DNA of 64,000 bases from Paenibacillus dendritiformis (GTDB taxonomy: Bacteria > Bacillota > Bacilli > Paenibacillales > Paenibacillaceae), in the NCBI RefSeq assembly GCF_021654795.1, contig NZ_AP025344.1:186001-250000 (forward strand). The letters run 5' to 3'. The translations under genes were made by a program, and so were the position numbers. Positions 8,242-15,475 of this stretch are shown here, in pieces. The notes below the pieces were generated by a model. That model was not told the DNA's origin. It was given only the letters and a program-made list of their open reading frames with translations, and did not search any database. How positions within the stretch are numbered: position 1 is the first letter of the stretch; each line of letters begins with the position of its first letter.

Positions 8242-9804
8242 ATGAGAATTCGCAATTCGCTTTATAACATTTTTTTTGGTCTGCTGGGGCAAGCCATTAG
8301 CACCATAATGGGTTTTATCGTTAGAACGGTTTTTATATGGACGCTTGGCGTTGAGTATCTGGGAGTGAGCGGCCTGTTCTCCGATGTGCTCATGCTCCTG
8401 TCTCTTGCCAATCTCGGTTTTGAGACCGCGATTATTTACAGCTTGTACCAACCTCTTGCCGATCGGGACGAGGCCAGGATAAAAGCTTTTATGCATTTAT
8501 TTCGAAAAGCCTATCTGTTCATAGGTATGATTGTGCTCTTGCTGGGGCTTTCCCTGATTCCCTTTCTCGATGTTTTCATTCAGGGGGAAACGACGGTTTC
8601 TCATCTCGAACTCATCTATGTGTTATTTCTGCTCCATTCCGTGTCCACCTACTTCTTCGCTTATAAACAGGCCATTATTGTGGCCGACCAGCAGCAGCAT
8701 GTGATATCGCGAATCCATAGTGTGTATGTCATTGCCATGAACACGATCCAAATCATCGTGCTTCTCTGTACGAAAAACTACATTCTATTCCTTGTGATCC
8801 AGATTGGAATGAGCGTTCTCAGAAACAAGTATATTTCCCGCGTGGCCGACCGAAAGTACGAATTCCTGAGGGAGCCGCTCAGTACTCCTCTGGACAAAGG
8901 AGAGAAGAAGACCTTTTTTCAAAATCTGCGCTCCCTGCTTATGTACAAAGTGAGCGGCGTTGTCATCAATGGGACGGATAATCTGATTATTGCGAACCTG
9001 TTTGGCGTCATATGGGTCGGACTGTATTCCAATTATTATTTGATTCTGACAACCTTAACTACGTTTCTCAGCTATTTCTTCTATTCTCTAACGGCCAGCG
9101 TAGGGAATTTGAACGCTACGGAGGATAAGGAGAAGAAGTTTTTCTTCTACTGTGTGTTACGCTTGGCCAACTTTTGGGTGTTCGGGCTTTGTGCCGTCTG
9201 TTTGTGGAACTTGCTCGATCCCGTGATTATTTTATGGCTCGGAGGTTCTTTTGTCCTCGGCAAGGAGACCTTGCTTGCGATCCTGCTCAATTTTTATACG
9301 ACGGGGATGCAAAATGCTTCGACCATGTTCCGGGATACGACAGGCATGTTCCGAAGGGGAAGGTACAGCCCGTTGATCGCAGCGGCAATGAACATCGCAT
9401 TATCGATTACGCTTGCACGCTTCATCGGGATGCCGGGAGTGTTCCTCGGAACGGTCATTAGCCGGTTGCTAACCTATTTTTGGGTTGATCCTTATTTGCT
9501 TCATAAGCACGTATTCTTTCAACCGCTGCGCCCTTATTTTACCCGTTACGCACTGCATGCCGCGTTAGTTCTTCTGGCGGCATCCTTCTGCGGCTGGATT
9601 GCAGGCTTGTTCACGCTGCCGCTGTTATGGGATATCGCCGTCAGGGTCCTGCTGTGCCTGACCGTAACGAACCTGATCTTCTATGCGTGCTTTCGCAAAT
9701 CGAGGGAGTTTATCTACTTAACGAACATAGCCAAGGCGAATCTGGGAAAGCTGTCGATCCTTACTAAATTCAATCCGGTCATACGGAGAGAGGAGACAAG
9801 GTAA
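8242..9804 (+). CDS. Wzx-like oligosaccharide flippase (MATE/MOP superfamily)
   Basis: A 520-residue polytopic membrane protein with about 12-14 hydrophobic segments starting at IFFGLLGQAISTIMGF. It would flip the undecaprenyl-linked repeat unit to the outer face for polymerisation. Typical marks are the early RTVFIWTLGVEYLGVSGLF and ESL-type alternation of membrane segments along the whole length. ATG 8242 follows ACAGGG; an alternative GTG at 8212 would add ten residues overlapping the previous gene. It is followed by galE with a one-base overlap. Confidence 0.85.
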   Translation: MRIRNSLYNIFFGLLGQAISTIMGFIVRTVFIWTLGVEYLGVSGLFSDVLMLLSLANLGFETAIIYSLYQPLADRDEARIKAFMHLFRKAYLFIGMIVLLLGLSLIPFLDVFIQGETTVSHLELIYVLFLLHSVSTYFFAYKQAIIVADQQQHVISRIHSVYVIAMNTIQIIVLLCTKNYILFLVIQIGMSVLRNKYISRVADRKYEFLREPLSTPLDKGEKKTFFQNLRSLLMYKVSGVVINGTDNLIIANLFGVIWVGLYSNYYLILTTLTTFLSYFFYSLTASVGNLNATEDKEKKFFFYCVLRLANFWVFGLCAVCLWNLLDPVIILWLGGSFVLGKETLLAILLNFYTTGMQNASTMFRDTTGMFRRGRYSPLIAAAMNIALSITLARFIGMPGVFLGTVISRLLTYFWVDPYLLHKHVFFQPLRPYFTRYALHAALVLLAASFCGWIAGLFTLPLLWDIAVRVLLCLTVTNLIFYACFRKSREFIYLTNIAKANLGKLSILTKFNPVIRREETR

Positions 9805-10832
9805 TGGCCATTATGATCACGGGTGGCGCCGGTTATATCGGAAGCCATACTTGCGTAGAAATGCTGGAGGCGGGATATGAAATCGTCGTTCTTGACAATT
9901 TCTCCAACAGCCATCCGGAAGCGATTCGCCGGATCTCGGATATTACAGGCAAAGGATTTGCTTTTTATGAAGCGGATCTCCTCGACGAGCAACGCTTGAA
10001 TCGGATATTCGAGGGACATCGCATCGATGCCGTGATCCATTTTGCCGGCCTGAAAGCGGTTGGGGAATCGGTTCAGGTGCCGCTTGATTACTACCATACG
10101 AATCTTACCAGCACGCTGGTTCTGTGCAGGGCGATGGCCAGGCATGGCGTGTATAAGCTGGTATTCAGCTCATCCGCCTCGGTATATGGGGCACCGGACT
10201 GTGTTCCCATTTCGGAGGAAGCCAGCCTTGGGGCGGTGAGTCCCTATGGAAGAACCAAACAAATGATTGAGCAAGTACTGCAGGATCTGGCTTCTTCTGA
10301 CCCGAGATGGGGAATTTCCATTCTCAGATATTTCAATCCCGTCGGTGCACATAAAAGCGGAAAGATCGGAGAGAGCCCCAATGGGACGCCTAACAATTTA
10401 ATGCCGTTTATTACGCAAGTCGCCGTAGGGAGATTGCCGTCGCTCAAAATATACGGCTCCGATTACCCTACAAAAGACGGAACGGGAATCCGAGATTATA
10501 TTCATGTCGTGGATTTGGCGCAAGGCCATCTGAAAGCATTGGAGCATTTGGATCATACAAATGGGGTCGAATGTTATAACCTGGGTACGGGCCAGGGGGT
10601 TACGGTGCTGGAGATGATCCATTCCTTCGAGAAGGTGTCGGGGGTTCAGATTCCCTATGAAATCGTGGGGCGAAGACCGGGGGATGTCGCGATTTGCTAT
10701 GCCGATCCGACCAAGTACCTATTGAACCTGGGATGGTTCCCGAAATACGGCATCATCGACATGTGTGAGGATAGCTGGAATTGGCAGGTTCATAATCCGC
10801 AAGGGTATTGCGAGAGGATCACGGCCGGGTAA
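9804..10832 (+). CDS. galE: UDP-glucose 4-epimerase
   Basis: A 342-residue short-chain dehydrogenase/reductase that interconverts UDP-glucose and UDP-galactose (or the N-acetyl forms) with tightly bound NAD. The N-terminal MITGGAGYIGSHTCVEML is the Rossmann nucleotide loop. SSSASVYG carries the catalytic Ser, and SPYGRTKQMIE supplies the Tyr-x3-Lys pair; RYFNPVGAH follows. Length matches GalE. As last gene of the EPS set it supplies activated galactose or GalNAc. It overlaps the flippase stop by one base and has RBS GAGAGGAG upstream. Confidence 0.95.
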   Translation: MAIMITGGAGYIGSHTCVEMLEAGYEIVVLDNFSNSHPEAIRRISDITGKGFAFYEADLLDEQRLNRIFEGHRIDAVIHFAGLKAVGESVQVPLDYYHTNLTSTLVLCRAMARHGVYKLVFSSSASVYGAPDCVPISEEASLGAVSPYGRTKQMIEQVLQDLASSDPRWGISILRYFNPVGAHKSGKIGESPNGTPNNLMPFITQVAVGRLPSLKIYGSDYPTKDGTGIRDYIHVVDLAQGHLKALEHLDHTNGVECYNLGTGQGVTVLEMIHSFEKVSGVQIPYEIVGRRPGDVAICYADPTKYLLNLGWFPKYGIIDMCEDSWNWQVHNPQGYCERITAG

Positions 10833-10864
10833 TCACCGAATTCGACAAAACTAGTGCTCCAGAG

Positions 10865-10908
10865 ACGACATACTATGACACCATGAAACGTCAAATGTCG
10901 TGTATAAT
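10865..10908 (+). promoter_or_regulatory. sinI upstream region: TATAAT box and 7-bp dyad
   Basis: The 190 bases between galE and sinI hold a perfect -10 TATAAT at 10903-10908 without a good -35. Upstream and adjacent is a dyad, ACGACAT (10865-10871) and ATGTCGT (10895-10901), spaced 23 bases, which could be an activator or repressor site. No GTTCTYT-like SinR site was seen here. In B. subtilis sinI is activated by Spo0A~P; I see no clear 0A box (TTGTCGAA), only a partial TTCGACAAAA at 10840-10849. Confidence 0.35.
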
Positions 10909-11021
10909 GCTACTTAATAAGTATATATTAGGAAACGATGAAATGCGCTTTTGTCTGGGCACTTTAGGCGCGTGGAGTTAGTGGTGCAACCGGCCGAGTA
11001 AATTCGGGAGGCAATGCAATC

Positions 11022-11192
11022 ATGGTTGAAGCGGTTCCAGGTAACAATGAACAATTGGACAAGGATTGGGTAGCTATTATCTTAACTGCACGACAAATGG
11101 GCCTTTCCATTGAGGACATTCGTAAACTTCTTCGCGATTTTCAGGCACAATCTAATCCCGAATGGCCGCTCCATGTCAATTCAGAAGCATAA
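11022..11192 (+). CDS. sinI: SinI-type antirepressor
   Basis: A 56-residue protein whose centre, LDKDWVAIILTARQMGLS then IEDIRKLLRDF, is the SinI helix-loop-helix. In B. subtilis this domain binds SinR and breaks its DNA-binding tetramer, derepressing biofilm genes. The same domain is visible at the C-terminus of the convergent SinR-like protein (LDEEWTNLVKEAMASGVS), which supports their pairing. Start ATG 11022 lies ten bases behind GGGAGG. Unlike B. subtilis, where sinI and sinR are tandem, the two genes here face each other across a shared terminator. Confidence 0.85.
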   Translation: MVEAVPGNNEQLDKDWVAIILTARQMGLSIEDIRKLLRDFQAQSNPEWPLHVNSEA

Positions 11193-11198
11193 CTCGCG

Positions 11199-11306
11199 AG
11201 CGTTGACATTAGCGAAAAGAAATCTCCTTTGTTGAGGCGTGTTTACAGATAATGCGCGGTGGACTCAACAATCGGAGATTTCTTTATTCCTGGCTGCCTC
11301 AACGCT
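11199..11306. terminator. Large bidirectional terminator between sinI and sinR
   Basis: Nested inverted repeats: outer AGCGTTGA (11199-11206) with TCAACGCT (11299-11306), main stem AGAAATCTCC (11218-11227) with GGAGATTTCT (11274-11283), and inner TGTTGAG (11230-11236) with CTCAACA (11264-11270). T-rich tracts follow the main stem in both directions (TTTATT on plus, TTTCTTTTCG on minus), so it can end transcripts from both genes. The 108-base symmetric layout is larger than a usual terminator. Confidence 0.7.
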
Positions 11307-11314
11307 AGTGGGCA

Positions 11315-11650
11315 TCACGACTCTTCGCGTGTTAGCTTCCACTTATTATATTCCAAAAATTCTTTGAATTGCTCTTTGCTTACGCCAGAAGCCATCGCTT
11401 CTTTTACAAGATTAGTCCATTCTTCGTCTAACGCCTCAGCTTCATTCGAGGCTTCTTTATCTTGCAGCAGCTCTTCAACCGAGACCCCAAGAATAACGCT
11501 AATCTTCTCCAGAAATTGAATGGAAGGATTCTGCTGAATTCCTCTTTCAATTGAGCTTAAATAGGATTTTGCGACACCGGCTCTTTCGGAGAGTTCTGAC
11601 AGTGAGTAATTTTTCTTCCTTCGAAGGATTTGAATCCGTTCTCCGATCAT
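11315..11650 (-). CDS. sinR: SinR-type biofilm repressor
   Basis: A 111-residue regulator. Residues 1-65 are an XRE helix-turn-helix (IGERIQILRRKKNYSLSELS, then AGVAKSYLSSIERGIQQNPS). Residues 75-105 form the SinI-like multimerisation domain (DEEWTNLVKEAMASG...FKEFLEYNKW). In B. subtilis SinR represses eps and tapA by binding GTTCTYT sites, and such sites occur here at 3493-3514 and 17454-17500. RBS GGAGG is eight bases before the ATG, and a TATAAT lies at 11685-11690. The lasso ABC gene ends only 67 bases upstream on the same strand without an obvious terminator, so sinR may also be transcribed as the tail of the lasso operon. Confidence 0.88.
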   Translation of the reverse strand: MIGERIQILRRKKNYSLSELSERAGVAKSYLSSIERGIQQNPSIQFLEKISVILGVSVEELLQDKEASNEAEALDEEWTNLVKEAMASGVSKEQFKEFLEYNKWKLTREES

Positions 11651-11717
11651 GATTTAACCTCCGTGTATACATCTGCTTGTCCCTATTATATCCGATTTGT
11701 GCCACCTCCGAAAGCGG

Positions 11718-13541
11718 CTACAACGGATAGACGGAAACAGGATTCACCTCCTGATTTTGTAAGAGATTAACAAATATACTCTTTTTTTCTGAGAATAATG
11801 ACAAAAAGGTTCCCTGTTCAACCAATTTCCCGTCATGCATAACTAAAATTTGTTCCGCGTTTTGGATGGTGGACAGCCTATGGGCAACCACAATGACCGT
11901 AATGCGCTCCTTCAACCGGTGCAAAGCGGTCAGAATCTTTTTTTCATTCTCCGTATCCAGTGCGCTTGTCGCCTCATCCAGGACAAGGATCGAAGGCTGG
12001 CGGATGATGGCTCTTGCCAGCACCAGCCGCTGCCGTTCCCCTCCTGACAGACGAATGCCCCGATCTCCAATGAGCGTCTCCAATTGGTGAGGAAGCTTGC
12101 GTACAAATTCAGCTGCCGAGGAGAAATCGAGCGCTTCCCACAGATCGTTCTCCGTGGCGCTCGGTTTAACCATCAACAGGTTTTCTCTTATGCTCGCATT
12201 ATAGAGAAACGGATCCTGCGCCACATACCCGATGGAGCGTCTGTACGCGAGCAGATTTTCATTCGTGATCGCCATGCCATCCACGAGGATTTGACCGGAT
12301 TCAGGCTGCATCAGGCCCATAAGGAGGTCGATCAACGTGCTCTTGCCGGCCCCTGATTTGCCAACGATAGCGGTCATCCCTTGGGCAGGAATATGAACGC
12401 TGATATTTTGCAAAGCATACACAGGCCGCTGCGGCTGATAACGAAACGAAAGATTTCTGACTTCGATTCCTTGCATAACGAACCAAGGGCCAGGTCCCTG
12501 AGCGGGCGATTCGGTAAGCGCGATCGCCTGATCTGCGGCCAACTGGCAGTCATGCTGCAATTGCTGAAGAGCCTTGAAGGCGGGGATGGTCGAAGCCAAT
12601 TGTTCCAGCTTGGACTGGAGGCTGGTAAATCGCGGCCACAACCTGGCAAAGACCAGAATAACGATCAACAAAGACGGTCCCTCAGCCGGAAAAAAGCGAA
12701 ATGACACAAAGATAAATCCGGCAATAAGCAGTGAGGACGATATTTTATACAACAGCTGGGAATTCAGCCTTAGCCGCACATAATCCAGCTGCTCTTGCAT
12801 GGTTCCTTCGGTAAGCTGCTGGTGCCACTCCAAGCGGGAGGGTTCCAGGTTGTTGCTCTTTATATCTTTCATTCCCTGAAGCTGGTCAGTGATTCCCGCC
12901 AGATAAGCTTGGGCGAGCTTGGACGTATGGCTGCCGAGCTGCTTGGATTTGCGAATAAATCCGCGGGAAAGAAAGGCAAGCATGGCTCCGCAGGCAATCA
13001 CGAACAGCGTTATCGTCGGTGAGATCCAGAAGGCGAAAATAATCTGAACGAGGGTAAACAAGGCAGATGTAATGAATTGGAGGAGCAGACTGATTCCCCC
13101 CAAGACTCTGGCGGTCTCGATCGTAAGGGCATTCACCAGATCGGAAGTTCTGCGGTGTAGGAAAAAAGACCATTGCGCTCTTAGAAGAGCGCTGTAATTC
13201 TCGTAACGCAGCTGTCGGCTGAAATGTTGCTCTATCTCGGCATTGCGGATCGTAACGGCCCGATGAATGAGGTTTTGAATGACGACAATCAGCAGGTAGA
13301 CCGTGAGAATAATGGCTAGGGAAGAAGCCTGCGGCAAGCTGTGCAGGATGTTCAAAAACTGCAGCCTGTTCTCCCAAGCCGGCTCTGACAACAGAACGCC
13401 GCCAACCGTAAGCATGGGGATGAGCAGAAGAAATGTCATGCCTTCCAGGAGACTGCTGATCACCATGCCAATAATGTTGATGCTTAATCGTAACCCTGCC
13501 GTTTTATGAAGCCGCTTCATGTAAAGCGTAATCGAGTTCAT
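11718..13541 (-). CDS. padeD: Lasso peptide ABC exporter (D protein)
   Basis: A 607-residue fused permease-ATPase. Residues 1-300 hold six membrane helices. The nucleotide-binding domain has Walker A GKSGAGKSTLIDLL, the signature LSGGERQRLVLARA, Walker B SILVLDEATSALD and the H-loop in VVAHRLST. It should export the mature lasso peptide and give self-immunity. Its ATG overlaps the leader peptidase stop by four bases, so it belongs to the lasso operon. No peptidase C39 domain is present, as expected since the B2 protein cuts the leader. The symbol is by analogy with the paeninodin cluster. Confidence 0.92.
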   Translation of the reverse strand: MNSITLYMKRLHKTAGLRLSINIIGMVISSLLEGMTFLLLIPMLTVGGVLLSEPAWENRLQFLNILHSLPQASSLAIILTVYLLIVVIQNLIHRAVTIRNAEIEQHFSRQLRYENYSALLRAQWSFFLHRRTSDLVNALTIETARVLGGISLLLQFITSALFTLVQIIFAFWISPTITLFVIACGAMLAFLSRGFIRKSKQLGSHTSKLAQAYLAGITDQLQGMKDIKSNNLEPSRLEWHQQLTEGTMQEQLDYVRLRLNSQLLYKISSSLLIAGFIFVSFRFFPAEGPSLLIVILVFARLWPRFTSLQSKLEQLASTIPAFKALQQLQHDCQLAADQAIALTESPAQGPGPWFVMQGIEVRNLSFRYQPQRPVYALQNISVHIPAQGMTAIVGKSGAGKSTLIDLLMGLMQPESGQILVDGMAITNENLLAYRRSIGYVAQDPFLYNASIRENLLMVKPSATENDLWEALDFSSAAEFVRKLPHQLETLIGDRGIRLSGGERQRLVLARAIIRQPSILVLDEATSALDTENEKKILTALHRLKERITVIVVAHRLSTIQNAEQILVMHDGKLVEQGTFLSLFSEKKSIFVNLLQNQEVNPVSVYPL

Positions 13542-13999
13542 AAGTCTGTCCCTGCGCTTTTCGCGAATTTCTCCACCACGACGAACTGCTTCATCATCTC
13601 GGCGCCGGTAATGTATATCGAGCCGCTGCGGAGCCAGGCGTGTGCGATCAGTTCGCCGTTTTTATTTTTCCCGGTCCCCAAATATAAAGTGCTGTTCAGG
13701 TTTCTTTTCTCAAGCATTTTCATGCCTGCTATCGCTCTTACCAAGCATTTGCTCTCCCAGAACGTGTGCCGGCTCGCGATATGGATCGCGCTCCGAATAT
13801 GCTTCATGGTTTTTGTATCCGACGGATCATGGACTTCCGGCGTTTCCATGGATCGTCTCCCCAGCAGCGGCGAGATCTTCGCGAACGGAAAATACAAAAG
13901 AATGCGCGCCCACCCCAAATAAAGATAAGCTTCCGCAAATAAAAGGAATGTCTTCCGGTCGAACAAGCATAACCATATCCATCTTCTCAACCGGTTCAT
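13538..13999 (-). CDS. padeB2: Lasso leader peptidase B2 (transglutaminase-like cysteine protease)
   Basis: A 153-residue cysteine protease that removes the leader so that the new N-terminus can be cyclised. The catalytic Cys is residue 85 in TFWESKCLVRAIAG and the His is residue 120 in GELIAHAWLRSG, matching the lasso B2 (transglutaminase-like) family in size and motif spacing. The gene overlaps B1 upstream and the exporter downstream by four bases each. It is the split form of the B protein common in Bacillota and Actinobacteria, with the recognition domain encoded separately. Confidence 0.92.
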   Translation of the reverse strand: MNRLRRWIWLCLFDRKTFLLFAEAYLYLGWARILLYFPFAKISPLLGRRSMETPEVHDPSDTKTMKHIRSAIHIASRHTFWESKCLVRAIAGMKMLEKRNLNSTLYLGTGKNKNGELIAHAWLRSGSIYITGAEMMKQFVVVEKFAKSAGTDL

Positions 14000-14295
14000 A
14001 GCCGCTTCACAAGCCTTATCAACCCTTCACGTTCCAAATCCGAGAGGAACAGGAGAATGTCTTCCTCGCATTCCGGCGGCTCTACCTCATAGTCGGATAA
14101 AATGGATCGAATAATATGTTCCGCCTTCACGGGCGTGACAAGCATGTCCCAGATCTCGCCGCCAAGCGTACCGAGATTATAGTATTTTCCCTTCTGGACG
14201 CTTAACATCACTTTTTCGCCGGCCATATCGCTAACGATATGGCCCTCGCATTGAACAAGCGTATCGACAGGGGCGATCGAATGAAGGTTGCTCAT
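13996..14295 (-). CDS. padeB1: Lasso RiPP recognition element B1 (PqqD-like)
   Basis: A 99-residue PqqD-like winged-helix protein that binds the leader peptide and brings it to B2 and C. Recognisable features are the short beta strands in EKVMLSVQKGKYYNLGTLGGEIWDML, with the YNL...G..IW signature, and a helical C-terminus with DILLFLSDLEREGLI. It would bind the leader of the precursor at 15336-15473, whose Y5-x2-P8-x-L10 motif is the usual RRE contact. Its start overlaps the kinase stop by four bases. Confidence 0.92.
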   Translation of the reverse strand: MSNLHSIAPVDTLVQCEGHIVSDMAGEKVMLSVQKGKYYNLGTLGGEIWDMLVTPVKAEHIIRSILSDYEVEPPECEEDILLFLSDLEREGLIRLVKRL

Positions 14296-15239
14296 TGGTC
14301 ATTCTCTCCTTGCCGGGTTATGTTTAAGATGACAGATGTCAGATCAAGCGCGCTGAATCCAACCATGGGGCGGTGCAGACGGTACATCCCGATCTGGTGA
14401 ACGAAGGATGTCAGGGTCTTGAAGTGCCATTCCATCAATCCCAGCGGCTGCACCAACAAATTACGGTACGTATGGTGGAAGAGGACTCGTAAGCGATCCA
14501 ACCCCTGGATCGGCGCACTATGAGTCGCTGCATCCCAGGGAACCAACTCAAAGATGCTTGCCAAAGGAAGAGGTTCATCATGAAAGTTGGACCCCGCGGG
14601 CACGGCAAATTTCGTATTACGCTCATAAAGCGGGGTGTAACTGGCATTGTCCATTCCCATGTGCTTCAATGTGTCCGCCCATAATTTTTGCTGAGGATAA
14701 GATGGAACAACCCAGGGAGAGCCTTGAGTCATCACGACGGGAATAACATCATCGCTAAGCAGCGGATATCCTTCGGACATCAGGTGCAAGGCCAAGGTGG
14801 ATTTGCCCGCCCCGGAGTCGCCGATAATGGCATAGGCCTTCCCGTCAATAGCCACGGCGCTGCCGTGCAAAGGCATAATTTTGCGCTGCAGCAATAGAAT
14901 GCCCATGCAAGTCCCCAGAATAAAAAGCCGAACCCAATCCTCTTCCGCCTGATCGAACGGAGAGACCAGAATGGAGGAGCCATCCTGTACCGCATATATA
15001 GCTGCCCCAGGTACCCGAAACATAACCGTACGGCCGTGATCCAGAATAGCCAAGTTGCCATAGGAATGAATGGTGCTGTTCCAGAGAGGCTGCAAGTCTG
15101 TCCGCCGTACCGTAATGTTGTCCATAGGCTCGCGCTCGCTAGCCTGAGGCAGTTCCGGTAATGCAAAGTCGCTCTCAATACGGAAGCCAAAAGCTTTATA
15201 ATGGTCAGTCCTTACCGCTGCTCGTTCGGTCATGCTCAT
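14292..15239 (-). CDS. padeK: HPr-kinase-like lasso peptide kinase
   Basis: A 315-residue homologue of HPr kinase. The P-loop is IIGDSGAGKSTLALHL at residues about 138-153, followed by YPLLSDDVIPV, the metal-binding acidic segment. From established work on PadeK and ThcoK, such kinases phosphorylate the side chain of the C-terminal Ser of the lasso precursor. The precursor here does end in Ser (S45). The protein lacks the N-terminal domain of true HprK and sits directly after the precursor gene. GGAGAG favours the second Met (start 15233), giving 313 residues; both starts are possible. Confidence 0.9.
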   Translation of the reverse strand: MSMTERAAVRTDHYKAFGFRIESDFALPELPQASEREPMDNITVRRTDLQPLWNSTIHSYGNLAILDHGRTVMFRVPGAAIYAVQDGSSILVSPFDQAEEDWVRLFILGTCMGILLLQRKIMPLHGSAVAIDGKAYAIIGDSGAGKSTLALHLMSEGYPLLSDDVIPVVMTQGSPWVVPSYPQQKLWADTLKHMGMDNASYTPLYERNTKFAVPAGSNFHDEPLPLASIFELVPWDAATHSAPIQGLDRLRVLFHHTYRNLLVQPLGLMEWHFKTLTSFVHQIGMYRLHRPMVGFSALDLTSVILNITRQGENDQ

Positions 15240-15271
15240 CTCTCCAAGGTTTTTTAAATGAGAACAGGGGA

Positions 15272-15301
15272 ACCCTTATACCCGCTGAGAAGTATAAGGG
15301 T
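15272..15301 (-). promoter_or_regulatory. Intercistronic hairpin after the lasso precursor gene
   Basis: A perfect 10-base inverted repeat, ACCCTTATAC (15272-15281) and GTATAAGGGT (15292-15301), with a 10-base loop, lies 35 bases after the precursor stop. No U-tract follows directly, so it is more likely an RNA stabiliser or partial attenuator than a full terminator. It would keep precursor mRNA more abundant than that of the downstream enzymes, a common arrangement in RiPP operons. Confidence 0.65.
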
Positions 15302-15335
15302 ACCGCATCATAACCGCATTCATTAAGCCTGTTGT

Positions 15336-15473
15336 CTAGCTATCCATCGGATCGTAATGCACGTCTTCATCCGGGTCCGGCTGGAAAGCATCCGGCGTAG
15401 AGGTACCCGGCCCAGCCATGGTCTGATGAACATCCAACACTTCAAGGGACGGCTTGCTGTACGGCTTTTTCAT
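15336..15473 (-). CDS. padeA: Paeninodin-like lasso peptide precursor (A)
   Basis: A 45-residue precursor with a perfect AAAGGAGGTG site five bases before its ATG, embedded in the end of the cyclase gene. The leader is residues 1-19, MKKPYSKPSLEVLDVHQTM, with the lasso motif Y5-x2-P8-x-L10 and Thr18 at position -2. The core is residues 20-45: it begins AGPGTSTPD, so the ring would join Ala1 to Asp9, then AFQPDPDEDVHY, and it ends DPMDS. As I recall paeninodin, the first 22 core residues are the same but it ends in HYDS, so this is a 26-residue variant with three extra residues before the terminal Ser. That Ser is the expected phosphorylation site. Confidence 0.93.
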   Translation of the reverse strand: MKKPYSKPSLEVLDVHQTMAGPGTSTPDAFQPDPDEDVHYDPMDS

Positions 15474-15475
15474 GG

